Source: Scytalidium lignicola
Taxonomy: Eukaryota; Ascomycota; Leotiomycetes
Reading direction: 5' to 3'
Assembly: GCA_002812745.2 (NCBI GenBank)
Contig: NCSJ02000157.1
Coordinates: 32,396 to 96,395 of the forward strand
Length of the DNA: 64,000 nt
The notes under the pieces were generated by a model. It was given only the letters and a program-made list of their open reading frames with translations, was not told the origin of the DNA and searched no databases. Below are positions 21,482-31,700 of the stretch, in pieces (position 1 is the stretch's first letter; the number at the start of each line of letters is the position of its first letter). The translations under genes and the position numbers were made by a program.

Positions 21482-22074
21482 AACACATACTATCCTCGCA
21501 TCTAAAGAGCTGTTTGGTATTTCAACACATGTTGACTTAAAAGTTGCAATCCCTGCACTCATCGCCGAATTAGTCGCAAGAGACGCTTGGATCTATCACG
21601 TACACAATTCTTAATAGAAAAAATTGGAGGCTGATTACCGTCATAGCAGTTGTTAATATGGGCCATTTGATTATCATTATTACTCTTCTATTATAATGGG
21701 GTTTTTTTNCTTAGTGGTTATTAGGTATGTACAATTCTGGGTATAATATTCGTATCTTAAGTTCAGGTACAAGAAATCTATCAATATTCACTAGGGGGAA
21801 CATAGAAGCCTTATTGATGAGAATAGTGCTAGAACTTTGCTATTGCAGACTTGAAATTAGATTCTGTGCTTGGGATTCTGTTAGTGGAAACACCGAAAAG
21901 CAGAGCTTTCGGCGTACTTTGCGTTTGGAATCCTCTAAATTAGGTCGTTTCTCGGACACCTCTCTCAACCCCTTTATTGAATTAAGTTTTCATCGTTCTT
22001 TAAAATACACCCGGCTTCTAAGATATTTCTCAAGATTGGAGATGATTTGGAGTCAATGAAACAGAATAACTCTA

Positions 22075-22134
22075 GGGCAAACCTAAATCCACTCCTGGTT
22101 TACCTAAATCCACATACGAGATTGCCGATACCGG
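22075..22134 (+). repeat. MULE copy 1 left terminal inverted repeat
   Basis: 60 bp, identical to the complement of 24643-24702. Carries two direct copies of CCTAAATCCAC, a word also present in the ends of copy 2. Preceded by the 8-bp target duplication. Confidence 0.85.
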
Positions 22135-22267
22135 GCACACCCCAGGCACTCTACCACCTCGCGTTCCCATACAATTTTGTACTATGCGAAGAGACTGAAT
22201 AATGAAATTTATTCAACCAATTTAATCCACTAACACCACTTTCTCTAGCTAAATTTACACATTCTAA

Positions 22268-22606
22268 CTACACTATAACTTCAATACAATCTTGTGTTTT
22301 TTGTGATTCTTCTAAGCCTTCCATATTCAGATTGCTCTGAATTACTAGGTTAACTAACGTTGCTGTTTCCTCTACAGAATCTGTTTGATATATTGATGAA
22401 ATTCCAAGCTGATAACCTCGTTCTTGTACTGTCCCAGGCTCATAAGTATCCCCAATATTGTTAATTCTCTGAAGTCCAATTCTAGTAATTGTACGGCCAA
22501 ACCTAGTAGTATATTGCTGTCTATTTGATATACCTTTTTGTTGAATAAGTACTTGAACAATTGTTTCCAAGGTTGTAAGACGTATTCTTATAGCTAGAGT
22601 CTTCAT
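22268..22606 (-). pseudogene. MULE C-terminal domain fragment, copy 1
   Basis: Encodes RQQYTTRFGRTITRIGLQRI and NIGDTYEPGT, matching the C-terminus of the copy 2 protein. A short open remnant of the transposase C-terminal region. Confidence 0.55.
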
Positions 22607-23368
22607 AATTGGAGGAGCTGAACTAGTAAGGAGTTCAAAAGCTGATAGTAAACGCCTGGTACTAGATGTTGAATTTGTACTCCTACCAAGAGCTCCCCTT
22701 GGCCTTCCTTTACCTTATACAACTTGTAAGTTTAACACAAGTCCTTGAATGTTGTGATTAACCAAAGTACTTTCAGTTTGCCTGTTATAATACCAATGAA
22801 CATGTATATCTTCTAGAACAATCACTCCCCTAACTTGCTAGTGTTTTTATATAATATAGTAACAAGGAAGGCTTATAAACTTTTGAATTGTACAAGTATA
22901 TTTCTCAAGAGATATTGTAACTCTAGCTTTAAGAATTTTNAGTTTGTTTAACTAAAAATCTTTTGAAGAGTATAATCATAAACCTAATTAATAATTGTTA
23001 TAAAAAGTAGTATATTGATATAGTGCTTAATTCAAAGTTGTTGAGCTATAATAACAGATATACTTTTTTGCTGAGTAGTTTAAAACAAGACTAATTTCTT
23101 AAACATATCACTAAGGTCTTCATTTCCTCATTGTAAATATGTCTTTAAAGTATTATAGCACCCTTTAATTAAAGAGGTTATTACTACTCTAAAGTGATAA
23201 TGTTAGTCAATCTAATACTGTACTAACTTTTNCCTTCTATAGGATTAACCATGTATTCTTAACATATTTAACCATAGTATTAGGAAAAGCATGAAATTTA
23301 ATAAGATTAGATGAATAAGCTTCTTTAGTTCAAGAGTCTAAAAGTGTTCCTTATGCTTTTATAAATTC

Positions 23369-23578
23369 TTAAAAGGTAGGATGCCTTTTGTAAATACTAT
23401 TCTCTTTAACTGGAGATGAAAAGAATCTCTTGATCTTAACTAACATATTCATGTTAATATGCCATCGGCAAAGGATATGATTGGAATTAAGGAAAAATGA
23501 ATTAATACTATTTATTAAAGTTAATTCTTTATCAGTTACAATAGAGAGTAGCTTTGGAATATTATATTTATTCATCAT
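23369..23578 (-). pseudogene. MULE transposase core fragment, copy 1
   Basis: MNKYNIPKLLSIVTDKELTL includes the second catalytic aspartate region (IVTDKE), followed by LCRWHINMN, the conserved CxxH-like strand of MULE transposases. Surrounding frames are full of stops in AT-rich DNA. Confidence 0.6.
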
Positions 23579-24074
23579 TTCCTTAAATTGTCTTAAAACC
23601 TAATTATATGATTCTTTAATCTCATTGGAGAGAAATGCTAGCCTAATTTACAACACTTTATTTCTACTAGTTATAATATATATATTAAGGAGTAATATAC
23701 AAAATTGATTGGTTTTGTAAGTGCAATCTATAAGGAGAATATCAAGGTGTTATTGATATATAGATATTGCAGCAGGATCTATATAAAACAACTGAACAAG
23801 GTTGTTGGTTAAATTAATGGTATATACTTCACAAGAGCCTTTTTCCTGAAGTTTCCACCTAATTTGTTAGTAAATAATAAATAAGGGAATAAGTTAAAAT
23901 ATACAATAACCATTGAATTGGTATTCTGCTAGATAAATCCTTTAACCTTGTACTTTAGGTGATATTAGTAATATTACTTGACTTCAGGAGAATATCTAGT
24001 TGTTGAAGAGAAAGGGAATCAAGGATTTGAGTGTTTTTCATGCTAATATGTATATTAACTATAATATAAGCATG

Positions 24075-24443
24075 TTACTCAGTAGTTAGAGTAGTTACTC
24101 TATGCTGAAGGTGAACTATAGCTTGATTGCTATCATGATTATAAGTAAGTTCTAAAACTTTGAGCCTCCAGCTACTACTCTCTAGAGTAACAATTACTCT
24201 TATATTACAACCACACTTCTTGGAACTTCCTTTACGCTGTTTAGAAGAGTGGACTTCGAATTTCTTGCCTTTAGATTGATATCTCCCAGCTCGAGCACAA
24301 GTATAAATTACTCTGTAAAGCTTGTTATCATGTCTGGTAAAGGCATAACCATTATCATACGCCCATGCTTGAATTGAAGTTTGTAAAGCCTCTAAATCAG
24401 GATACAAATCTTCTGGAGGAGCAGGACCGCATGAAGATGCCAT
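24075..24443 (-). pseudogene. FAR1-type DNA-binding N-terminus of MULE copy 1
   Basis: Starts MASSCGPAPPEDLYPDLEAL. The zinc-binding FAR1/WRKY-GCM1-like block is visible as YTCARAGRYQ, then SSKKCGCNIRV and LELTYNHD, giving the C...C-x-C...H pattern expected for DNA binding by MULE transposases. The match to copy 2 (62578-62045) is clear. The frame stops after TTLTTE, and the transposase core downstream is broken. Confidence 0.65.
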
Positions 24444-24642
24444 TGAGGGCTGAAATAAAGTAATAAAAGTGGTTGAGAAAGTTTCAATTATAATAACTAC
24501 AATTATTTTCATAATAATTACAATGTTCTTTTGTATGCCCTAAATTACCTGTATGTCTCAGTTTAGTATGCCTGTACCTAAATGTATATCTAGATTACTA
24601 ACAAATTGTATGGGTGAAAGTTTAGCGAGTAGTTGCCGGATG

Positions 24643-24702
24643 CCGGTATCGGCAATCTCGTATGTGGATTTAGGTAAACCAGGAGTGGATTTAGGTTTGC
24701 CC
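24643..24702 (-). repeat. MULE copy 1 right terminal inverted repeat
   Basis: Complement of the left end; followed directly by TAACTCTA, the target duplication. Confidence 0.85.
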
Positions 24703-24710
24703 TAACTCTA

Positions 24711-25425
24711 GTAGCGTAGCTGCTTGAGACTTCGAATCTGGTGTCAGAGCCTCAGCAATTCTCTTATAGGAGATATTGTCTCTCTATCCATATTGGTGGC
24801 TTGACGTTCGTGTTCTATTTTCTTGTACTGTACAGTACAAGCCAATGAAGTATTTATCGGTTTTCTCTCCCAAATCATATACGACGCCACTTGAAATTAT
24901 TACCTAAAACTAGANTTTTTTTTATCAGTAATTGTTTTATGAAGTCGTACTGATTATAATGAACATTAAGTAGAATTATCTATTAATCCATCAGGCTTGA
25001 GTCGTATTAGATGTTGCTCATTACGGTGAATGGCGGCGGTTAAATACCGGGATAAATCAACGATAGATCCGATAATTCGATATTTTTTCACGTACGGATT
25101 TTATATTCGACATATCGAGTATCAAAGTACCGAGAGATTTTGCTGGTATTACGTAAGGTAAGTAAAATGACTAGACGCCTTACCATTTTAGGTTATAATA
25201 AGTCGATAACCCCGATAACCCGATAACAACAAATCGATAGGATGGATATCGAGTTGACGGTGCCGCCCGATGAGTTTTGCCCGATCAGCTCGCCCGCCGC
25301 TAGACTATAAAGAAGACGTCCATGTCAACCACGTTAATTAATGCTTGTCGTAGGATACAATCGATAACGGATCACTGATAAGAAAAATATACATTTGTTT
25401 CTAACGTAGGATTATATTCACAACA
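24711..25425. other. Spacer upstream of the dioxygenase
   Basis: AT-rich, one undefined base at 24915 beside a T run. The last 150 bp probably hold the dioxygenase promoter. No other gene found. Confidence 0.35.
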
Positions 25426-26842
25426 ATGGTGCTTATCGATCCTAACGAGATCCCTATCATTGATCTCGCCAACCTTGACACGGACTTCAATGCCGTAGCT
25501 GATGAAATCAAAGAAGTTGCGGCCACTTGGGGCTTCTTGTACGTAAAAAACCATGGGATCGACCAAGAGAAGATTGACCGGATGTTTGACATTGTCAGTG
25601 TTGATTTTCAAACCTCTAACACCTTCATCTGCTGAGATATCTCGCTTTAGGCCGATACGTTCTTCACCAAGACAAGCACGGAGGAAAAATTAAGCACACC
25701 ATGGAGCAGCATTGATAACGCAGGATATGAGAATAAGGGTTCTAAGGATGAGAAGCAGTGAGTCATTCAACAAGCTTGGCTGATGTGCAGGATAGCCTTT
25801 GCTGATGTTTAACCCTCGAAGGTCGTATGTGGATCATGGTCTCAATGATGTTACCAAGAAGGACGATCCAAAAGAGTTTTTTGTAAGTTTGTAATTTCAA
25901 TTTAAGGTTATATGTTTAGGGTTCTAGTTTCAATATTCCATATCTGGTTTCGCTTTCACTCTGTCTTTTGGTCTCGAACTATGAAGTAACAAAAGGACTT
26001 ACTGCAAACGAATCGAAATTATCGATATAAAGGTATATATTTGAAAAGATGTGCTAACATAAAATTGCATCCAGGTTTTCCGCAAGACCAACTCATTCGA
26101 CCAGCCATTACCGCCGACCCTGGCAGAAGTTAAGGATGAAATCCAGGGATTCATGAGGAGCGCTCACGAACAAATTGCCCTCAAAGTTCTTTCCTGCTTG
26201 TCCGCCTCCCTTGGCGTAAGTTTTTTGGAGTTCTTATTTCGCTTATCTCTCACCTCCATATTCAGTTTTTAATATATAATACAGCTCCCCGCAGATTACT
26301 TCCCAAACCTCCACAACTTCGACTCGCCATCCTTCACCACGCTACGCTTACTGCACTACCCGGCATTAGATGGCGAGGACGCTGCGACGCCAGTGCGTCT
26401 CCCTTCACATACTGACCACACGGTCGTGACAGTGCTCTTCCAGCATAAGGTGATGGGCCTGCAAGTACGACCGCCGAACCTCTCAGGTCCGGTGATGGAC
26501 GGCGAAGAGTGGCTGGATGCGCCAATCATCCCCGGCGCTGCACTGGTCAACATCGGAGAGACGATGACCTTCCTGTCCGGAGGTTTGATGAAGAGCACCC
26601 TGCACCGCGTGGCACGATCTCCGCGCACCGAAGATCAGGGCAAGGAGCGCTACTCGTGCGTCTATTTCTGCCACGCCAACGAGGACACCAAGCTCGAGAT
26701 GGTTGAAGGCCTCAAGGGTGGTGTCCGAAAGAAGCCGCCGATCTCGTGCGTCACTGGCAAGAGGGTCGAAACGGTCAAAGATTGGATTCAGCATCGTCAT
26801 AGTCGTGGCACTGCGCTGGCAATGGCTGGGAAGGCTGCATAG
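25426..26842 (+). CDS. 2-oxoglutarate/Fe(II) dioxygenase, isopenicillin-N-synthase-like
   Basis: Five exons (25426-25593, 25651-25757, 25822-25882, 26075-26215, 26285-26842) total 1035 nt, 344 residues. The N-terminal DIOX_N part has IPIIDLANL and TWGFLYVKNHGI. The catalytic part holds the iron ligands: H and D in LPSHTDHT and the distal H in STLHRVARS. RYSCVYFC is the RxS site for 2-oxoglutarate. All expected residues are present, so it should be active. Such enzymes hydroxylate or desaturate small molecules; the substrate cannot be told. The last exon is visibly more GC-rich than the earlier exons and introns. Intron 3 is long (192 nt). No pathway partner lies next to it. Confidence 0.85.
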
Positions 26843-26996
26843 TACTGTGCAGTTAATCTGGGTGATCGTATCAGTAAATTCTAGAGGCAGCGTACTCTCA
26901 TTTTATATAGGTTATTGTCTCTTTGGGCTGCATGTCTGTACGATATTATTAATGTGACGTGTGTGTCAATCGAGATTAAAATGTTATACTATGGCT

Positions 26997-27210
26997 ATGA
27001 GTAAAATCCTTCTCTACTCTTGTGATAAATTTGGAAGATTTAGCATAGAGATATCGATTCCCTCAATGTGATTAATCTCTAAAACGAGACAAAAATTGTA
27101 GAAACGTAAGTAGATCAATCCCTGAACCCAATTCTGTAACGAACTGCCTGAATGGCTAAATAAACCACTACAGCTCTATATGTCGTCTTGCTCTGAAGAA
27201 ATGGAGTTGA
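26997..27210. repeat. Dispersed repeat, copy A
   Basis: About 214 bp with clear but imperfect similarity, in the same orientation, to 35430-35640. Shared words include ATTAATCTCTAAAACGAG and TCTGAAGAAATGGAGT. It has no coding frame or terminal repeats and its type is unknown. It may be part of a duplicated spacer or an LTR remnant. Confidence 0.55.
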
Positions 27211-27450
27211 AGAAAGTTCAACCGTTGAAAAGAAATTTCTTTCCAATTCTTTATATATTTTCTGATAATCAGCCGTCCATTTTACATGAATACTATATTA
27301 AAGGTTTACACTTAAGATAATCGATGATTTATGATTCCTTTAGTTAGTTGAGAAGACGCCAATATCCAACGCAGTTTATTGGACTGCGACGAAATAAGTT
27401 CGAGATGGGAGGGAGCACAAGAGGAAGAGGAATTCTTCGAAACTAGGACA
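27211..27450. other. Spacer
   Basis: Nothing recognised between the dispersed repeat and the orphan ORF. Confidence 0.3.
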
Positions 27451-27528
27451 TTGAAATCATGAGGTCGGGATCTGCGGGGCCGTCGACTCTGCAACGGTGC
27501 ATCGAAGTGCCAGATCTCGCGCGAGTTT

Positions 27529-28074
27529 ATGGGAGTCTTTCGACGTGGCATATCCCTTTACGGTGTGAGTCTCCCATGGCGGTACTTAGAGCAGAACCGG
27601 TTTGGGCATCTTCTATCTCTGAAGACGTTACGCAATGGCCTTAGAGGTACGAGGAGATGTAGTCTATCATCACTAGAGGCTGTGCTAGACTCAGCAACAA
27701 TTCCTGACTACCAACAAACAGACCAAGAAATTTATATTCCTTACTCACTAAGATTTCGGCATTATAGAGGCCGTAGCGGAAGTCGAACTTCATCTGTGAA
27801 TTGCAGGGGATCCTCCAGTGGAAGAAGTGGCTCGCCAGCTTCGTTGCGCGGCGTGCCTATTGCACCGAAAGAGTTCGTCGATTCTCCCACTGGCACACCT
27901 GTGCTCCGGGCCAGTCACTTGAACCCGGATCTGCAGAATATAAATACCGAGCACGAAAGGAGGATTTCGTTTAGCTCACAATATGAAGATGAGAATATTT
28001 CTGACTTTCTAAAACTATTGGATGCGAAGGAGACAATAGCTTCTCACTTTCAGGATTGGGGATTTCGAGAGTAA
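27529..28074 (+). CDS. Orphan ORF, basic/serine-rich protein (181 aa)
   Basis: An uninterrupted 181-codon frame, open a further 20-30 codons upstream of the ATG. The middle has low-complexity Ser/Arg/Gly (RGRSGSRTSS and GSSSGRSGSPAS), followed by PTGTPVLRASHLNPDL and an acidic C-terminus (SDFLKLLDAKETIASHFQDW). No family is recognised and no intron signals are needed. It may be the 3' part of a longer gene or a relic. The composition suggests a disordered protein. Confidence rests on frame length only. Confidence 0.35.
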   Translation: MGVFRRGISLYGVSLPWRYLEQNRFGHLLSLKTLRNGLRGTRRCSLSSLEAVLDSATIPDYQQTDQEIYIPYSLRFRHYRGRSGSRTSSVNCRGSSSGRSGSPASLRGVPIAPKEFVDSPTGTPVLRASHLNPDLQNINTEHERRISFSSQYEDENISDFLKLLDAKETIASHFQDWGFRE

Positions 28075-28725
28075 TCCATGGGTGGATACTGGGAGGAAGG
28101 TGAGTGCCCAGCTGTCACGTTATCGGGATATTAGAAGCGATACAGTATACTGCATCGTAGAGTAGTGTCAGATGTTAGCACAGATAACAATTCTCAGAAG
28201 GGTTTGCTACCACTATGGTCACTTCGAGAACCTGCCGTAAGCATTCAACAAGGAACCCTTAATGATGAAGTTTGCTCATTCTCAAAAAAGATATAGGCTG
28301 CCGCCTGCCGCGTACCGGGTCCACCAAGAGTCGCGCCTCTTTTTACTATTAAACTGTGATAAGTATAATCCTACAATCAATATTTTTTGCTTTAATTCAC
28401 TGTAACTTTGAAACTTGTAGTTTGTGAAATTTTACGTACTTTTAAAATTTTCAGATTTTNAAAAATATCCCTATTTTGGTCAATCGCCTGACCTTCACGT
28501 ATTAATCATTCCACGGACAACCTTACGGCGAAGTGCATAAGAAGCCCATTTCATTTGAACTCACACTACATACCCGAATTTCTGGATTCTCTTCGGTCTT
28601 CATTTCACTTGTATATTTCCTGAATATCAATTCCCAAATATAAACAACTGCTTTTACAGAATATACCCAAGCAATTTCGACCTCTTGAAGCAATATCAAT
28701 GACTACACGAGTAACTCGCAGCTAA
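28075..28725. other. AT-rich 3' spacer
   Basis: No gene supported; one undefined base at 28460 within an A/T homopolymer. It forms the 3' flank of the NACHT-ankyrin gene. Confidence 0.35.
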
Positions 28726-31700
28726 TTAATCAGAAATCTCCACTATATCACCATTCTCAACCCTACGCTTTATCAGCTTATGCGAACTATCAAAACAGAA
28801 GGCTCCACTAGTCAGACAATATTGACATATGTCAAAATCCCCTCTATCGCAAATTTTACAATGGAAGTGAATATCAACATCTAGAATTGCCCTGCAGCAG
28901 ATAGTGCAGGACATAAGGCCTTGATTGACTACTGCCATCTCCGCTGTAAATTTCATCTCATCAAGCGTTATGTCATTTTGCTCATTGTGGCTTGATAGAA
29001 GTTTTATGATGTCAAAATCTCCTATCATTCTAGCGTCTTCGAGCGGCGTTCGACCAAAGATATCTTTTGGGCTCGTCTCAATGCTGTCCTTTGCGAGAAG
29101 CAACTTTATTAACGATTTGTATCCGTTGATTACTGCTCCAGACAATGCTGTCCGGCCGAATTCATCTCGAGAATTATAATCTATGCCAGGCTTCGCAAGC
29201 AGCAGTTTCATCACCGCCCCTTGGCCTCTCACTGCTGCCCACAGCAGTGGTGTCCGCCCATGCTTGTCCTTAGAGTCCTGGTCAACTTTATCCGTCATGA
29301 GCAATAGCTTAACAACGGCTTCATGCCCATTCCACACTGCCCATGAAAACGGCGTCCAACCGTATGCAGTGTCCTTCGATTCCACATCTGCCCCTTTCTC
29401 TAACAGTAGCTGTACTACAATTTCATGCCCATTTTGTGCTGCAAATGACAATGCTGTCCGTCCATAATTATAGTCTCTCGATTCCAGATTAGCCCCCCTC
29501 TCTAACAATTGCTTAACTACCAACCCGTGTCCTTTCCGCGCCGCCAATGACAATGGTGCCAGGCCATCAATATTTTTCGGTTCCAGATCGGCGCCTTTTT
29601 CTAGTAATTGTTGTACTGCCAGGTCATGCCCACTCTCTGCAGCCCACGATAGTGGTGTCCGATCAAACACATCTTTAGACTCCAATTTAGCACCCTTCTC
29701 CAGTAATAGCTTTACAACGGTTTCGTGCCCATCCCTTGCAGCACATATTAGTGGCGTCTGACCTAGAAATCTTGTTGAGTCCAATTCAGCTCCTTTCTCC
29801 AGCAATAACTTTACTACCGTTTTGTGCCCGCTCCCTGCAGCCACCAACAACGGTGTTTTACCATACTCATCTTTAATCTCAAAGTCAGCTCCTTTGTTCA
29901 GCAATTGTTTTAGTACTATTTCGAATCCGTTCCACGCAGCCAGCAATAATGGCGTGTGGCCAAATAAATCCTTCTCTTCTGGATCTGCTCCTTTCTTGAG
30001 CAATAAGTTTACGACTACATCCTGCCCATTCTTCGCAGCCCACGATAGTGGTGTTTGACCATACTCCGTATCTTTAGACTCTAGTTTAGCTCCCTTCTCC
30101 AGTAATAGCTCTACTACCATTTCGTGCCCATTTTTGGCAGCAAATATCAGCGGCGTCTGACCATACTCCCCATCCTTAGATTCCAAGCCCGCACCATTCT
30201 CGAGGAGATGATGGACGATTTGGTGGTAGCCTTCAGCAGAAGCTGCTTGGAGTGCATTGCCAAATGTTCCACATTGTGCATTGATATCGGCTCCCTTCTC
30301 GAGTAGCTGTTGGACAATCTGGTCATGACCGAAACATGAAGCCGCATATAGTGCATTACCTAACATTCCGTTTTGTGCATTGATATCAGCTCCCTTCTCA
30401 AGCAGCTGTTGGACAATCTGGTCATGACCGAAACATGAAGCCGCACATAGTGCATTGCCTAACATTCCGCCTTGCAAGTTAGCATCAGCCCCTTCGCGAG
30501 TAGTTGCTGAACAACCTGCTCGTGACCTCTATATGAAGCTATTTGCAACGCATAAATACCAAACCTGACGTCCCTAAACTCTTCATCTTTGCTCTCATCG
30601 TCTCCGTAATCTTCGTCCCATCGACCTTTTGCGTTGACGTCAGCTCCATTCTCGAGCAGCTGCTTGACAATTTGGTCATCACCGAAATATGAAGCCGTGT
30701 ATAGTGCGTTGCCAAACTTTCCACCACGTGTGTTGACGTTAGCCCCTTTCGCGATTAACCGCTTGACGATCTGCTCACTTCCATAAACTGAAGCTATTTG
30801 CAATGCATTGCCAAGCGGCCCACCGGGCGCATTGGTATCGGCTCCACTCTCAAGCAATAGATCTACAACTAAATCTTGCTGCTTCGAGATAGCTAGTTGA
30901 AGCGGTGTTTCACCATTGCTGTTAGCAATATTTATGTCGACACCCCTTCTTAAGAGTGATTTAATTATGTTAACACTCCCTGCATCAACTGCATAAGATA
31001 ACAGTGTATGTCCATTGGCCTGGGTATTCAATTGTAGAGGGTCTTTGTCTAGCAGCGCGTTGAAGAGCTCGACTTTGTCTTCAAGGATTGTACCATGTAT
31101 TGCAAGCCATCCTTGGCCGCTAGGAATGGTCCAGTCTGCACCTTTATCTAGTAACAGTATAAGTACCTCCTGGTTTCCGACGATAGCTGCAGTATGTAAT
31201 GGTATGAAACCGGAACTGTTACCTTTATTCAAATCCACGCCATTTTCTACTAAAAATTTGACAATCTCAATATTTCCTTGATTTACTGCCACGTGAAACG
31301 AATTCCACCCATCAACATCAACGGAATTTAAATCCGCGCCGTGCTTCAAGAGCAGTTTAAAAACCTCAAGATTGGCGTTTTGACTTGCTGAAATCAGCGG
31401 TGTTTCGTTTTTGTTATTCGTAGTATTCACGTCTGCGCCACTGTTTAGCAAGAGCTCGACCACTTCAAGGCTGCCAAAGAGAACTGCAGTGTGCAATGGT
31501 TTCCATCCACCATTGTTGGGAATGGTTAGATCTGCACCGCTGGACAGTAGCAACTTAACAGTTTCAAGGTGGCCACCCTCGACTGCTAGTTTCAATGGCG
31601 TCCACCCCTCTACGCTACGAACATTGACATCTGCACCTTTCCTAATCAGTAGCTCGACTACCTCAGAATGTCCCTGACGAGCCGCTGAACTTAAGGGTGT

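Larger units (their letters stand above)
22075..24702 (-). mobile_element. Mutator-like element (MULE) copy 1, decayed, 2628 bp
   Basis: The ends are a perfect 60-bp inverted repeat (22075-22134 and 24643-24702, starting GGGCAAACCTAAATCCACTC). The element is flanked by the 8-bp direct repeat TAACTCTA (22067-22074 and 24703-24710), a textbook insertion signature. On the minus strand the interior holds a FAR1-like DNA-binding ORF, MULE transposase fragments and a C-terminal domain homologous to copy 2 at 60195-62839. The middle (22800-24060) is extremely AT-rich and full of stops, consistent with heavy RIP. It contains two undefined bases at homopolymers. It should be immobile alone, but the ends are intact and could be mobilised in trans. 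Confidence 0.85.

Noticed and set aside
21727..22059. Plus-strand ORF of 110 codons before MULE copy 1
   Set aside because: Composition not protein-like and it runs nearly into the transposon; no supporting motif.
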